This document shows positions 7,001-7,180 of a DNA stretch of 7,180 nt, in pieces. The stretch is from NCBI GenBank assembly GCA_009782695.1, contig WRIO01000054.1, positions 1-7,180 of the forward strand. The letters are read 5' to 3'. This DNA is from Candidatus Cloacimonadota bacterium. Its GTDB lineage: Bacteria > Cloacimonadota > Cloacimonadia > Cloacimonadales > WRIO01. Each line of letters opens with the position of its first letter. Position 1 is the first letter of the stretch. The translations under genes were made by a program, and so were the position numbers. Under the pieces are notes generated by a model. That model was given only the letters and a program-made list of their open reading frames with translations. It had not been told where the DNA came from and made no database searches.

Positions 7001-7180
7001 CTTCTTCTGTTCTTTTAATGTCTTTTAACCTTATTTGATAAATATTTGAAGGGTATCTACCATCTCTGTGCCAATCCTTGTCTTTTACCCTATATAGTTG
7101 TTGTAAAGACACAATCTCATACTCTTCTGATAGCACATTAAACCACTTAAAAGGAGTTTTGACTATGCCAGTTTCATTTT
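4065..7180 (-). CDS. S8 subtilisin-like serine protease with propeller repeats and T9SS sorting domain, 5' end cut by window
   Basis: The frame is open from the right edge to TAA 4065-4067, giving about 1037 residues. GTG 7134-7136 is a possible internal start, not the real one: upstream codons continue and a signal peptide is missing. Numbering from that GTG: propeptide-like region to about 75; peptidase about 90-405 with Asp106 (VDSG), His185 (HGTH), Asn278 (SAGN) and Ser347 (GTSMASP), so the triad is complete; a dockerin-like calcium loop DNDGNG at 146-151; a beta-sandwich-like region about 410-535; eight repeats about 540-920; then YPNPFNPTT (942-950) opening a Por-type sorting domain ending KKAVLLK. 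It is predicted to cross the inner membrane by Sec and the outer membrane by T9SS, with the tail removed on export, acting as an extracellular or surface protease. Substrate unknown. The calcium loop and paired Cys residues fit an exported fold. Confidence 0.93.
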   Translation of the reverse strand, partial: NETGIVKTPFKWFNVLSEEYEIVSLQQLYRVKDKDWHRDGRYPSNIYQIRLKDIKRTEEALINLQNQKEILFAELDAVLRQGYTPDDPMLDMQWAIRAIEAQMAWDIETGSADVLIGIVDSGIKWNHPDLRENVYINTAELPGITIDWENGEIIGGDGIDNDGNGFIDDVLGWDFCHTQSGWDLTERNNPFQKKGGNQHGTHVSGCAAADGDNGIGVAGPAFHAKLINTKHSFTYESTSYIYNGYAGIYYCVDTGARIINASWGGGGDGGVPNLAVSYAKDHGTMFLTSAGNSNRDNMTYNNYPTNAVDAYSVVSSTYDDTKSGFSNYGTNAAVTAPGSSILSTYYGDMGEDSYGNLSGTSMASPTAAGVAALILSHYPTLTVDQLAHRLKTGCDPIDHLHEPYLAGKLGAGRVNPFNSLMYDKIPRVDIIEVETVHLTGDDDTLNPGETLTFKVRIKNRENWNTALPTTASISTNFGYANITANTAQYGTITSGADAISSDSFVIEIDENCPIESHIELELSYLADGGTGIVYEFKLPFVINVTGNRDGWPLPVLNTPIVSSFVFDINQDGENEIIYVTSDNRVHVITQDKDYLYGFPVQLNTLVNQPVTIIKSGELYEIVVCGGSTIHKINHLGQVTGTATVSGSIMSSVVAFDLNNNGYECMAIGTSRLYLFNNDLSVRENFPVSLGAPTSTLPVFIDFYQNNQIKLVAATNDGNVHIIDAHSGEIGANSPIYTGVMVLAGVVAAQNNDSVVLFLAGRAGTPNNVMIINSSGEILGSNTIDFPVSTLPIIVDLHNNQHLNFICVTNNGHLHVFDGHLNHLPGFPYTLPSLVNQHPVLFDINNDGTLEVIICLSNGMIYAVSPNATVVEGFPYIFETEWKTSPILMDISGNNRLDMLLTNSLNLYYLALGLPYHETPYPVHAYSRTRNAVYSFDFVADEDQLIPEKNTFMFYNYPNPFNPTTTIVFDSKNKTFQKASIDIFNIKGQLVYTKALNTSDIKNGYIEWNADNQTTGIYFYRLSIDNKPISIKKAVLLK
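4371..5519 (-). repeat. Eight FG-GAP/VCBS-like beta-propeller repeats in the protease
   Basis: At the protein level a unit of 44-49 residues recurs, each with a D-x-N-x-(D/N)-G-like turn, a hydrophobic strand, a short loop, and often G-F-P before the next unit. Turn positions (numbering from the GTG at 7136) are near residues 553, 598, 642, 687, 732, 781, 828 and 875. The second and fifth have lost the leading Asp. FDINQDGENE, DLNNNG and FDINNDGTLE are the clearest. Such repeats usually build a calcium-supported propeller for binding proteins or polysaccharides. Confidence 0.7.

Noticed and set aside
7134..7136. GTG as the true start of the protease
   Set aside because: The frame continues upstream to the window edge with no stop, the upstream residues fit a propeptide, and a secreted protein needs a signal peptide that is not present after this GTG.

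Overview
The window is AT-rich bacterial chromosome with three protein genes, two of them cut by the window edges. The best taxonomic clue is the large secreted protease at the right. Its C-terminus is a Por/type IX secretion (T9SS) sorting domain opening with YPNPFNPTT. That combination is typical of the FCB superphylum outside classical Bacteroides, such as Cloacimonadota, Ignavibacteria and Marinimicrobia. With the low GC, a Cloacimonadota-like organism is my best guess. This is inference; no marker gene is present.

Layout: (1) 1-2090, minus strand: first 696 codons of an SNF2-type helicase with a PLD-like N-terminal region; its C-terminal helicase half lies beyond position 1. (2) 2091-2494: divergent intergenic region, with a 10-bp palindrome next to the helicase gene, a GC-richer block, a candidate promoter, and a leader that holds two tiny SD-led/overlapping reading frames, competing RNA pairings and a hairpin over the main Shine-Dalgarno. 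(3) 2495-3961, plus strand: an Lsa-type ABC-F ATPase, predicted to protect the ribosome from pleuromutilin, lincosamide and streptogramin A drugs. (4) 3962-4064: short convergent spacer with an inverted, partial match to the GC-richer block at 2168-2200. (5) 4065-7180, minus strand: subtilisin-like S8 protease with a repeat (FG-GAP/VCBS-like) propeller and a T9SS tail; its N-terminus and signal peptide lie beyond 7180.

The three genes do not form an operon: the first pair is divergent and the second convergent. The helicase may belong to a restriction or anti-phage locus whose partners would lie to the left. The ABC-F gene looks like a self-contained unit with its own regulatory leader, and this leader is the least ordinary part of the window. 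I see no RNA gene, CRISPR array, transposase or clear intrinsic terminator.
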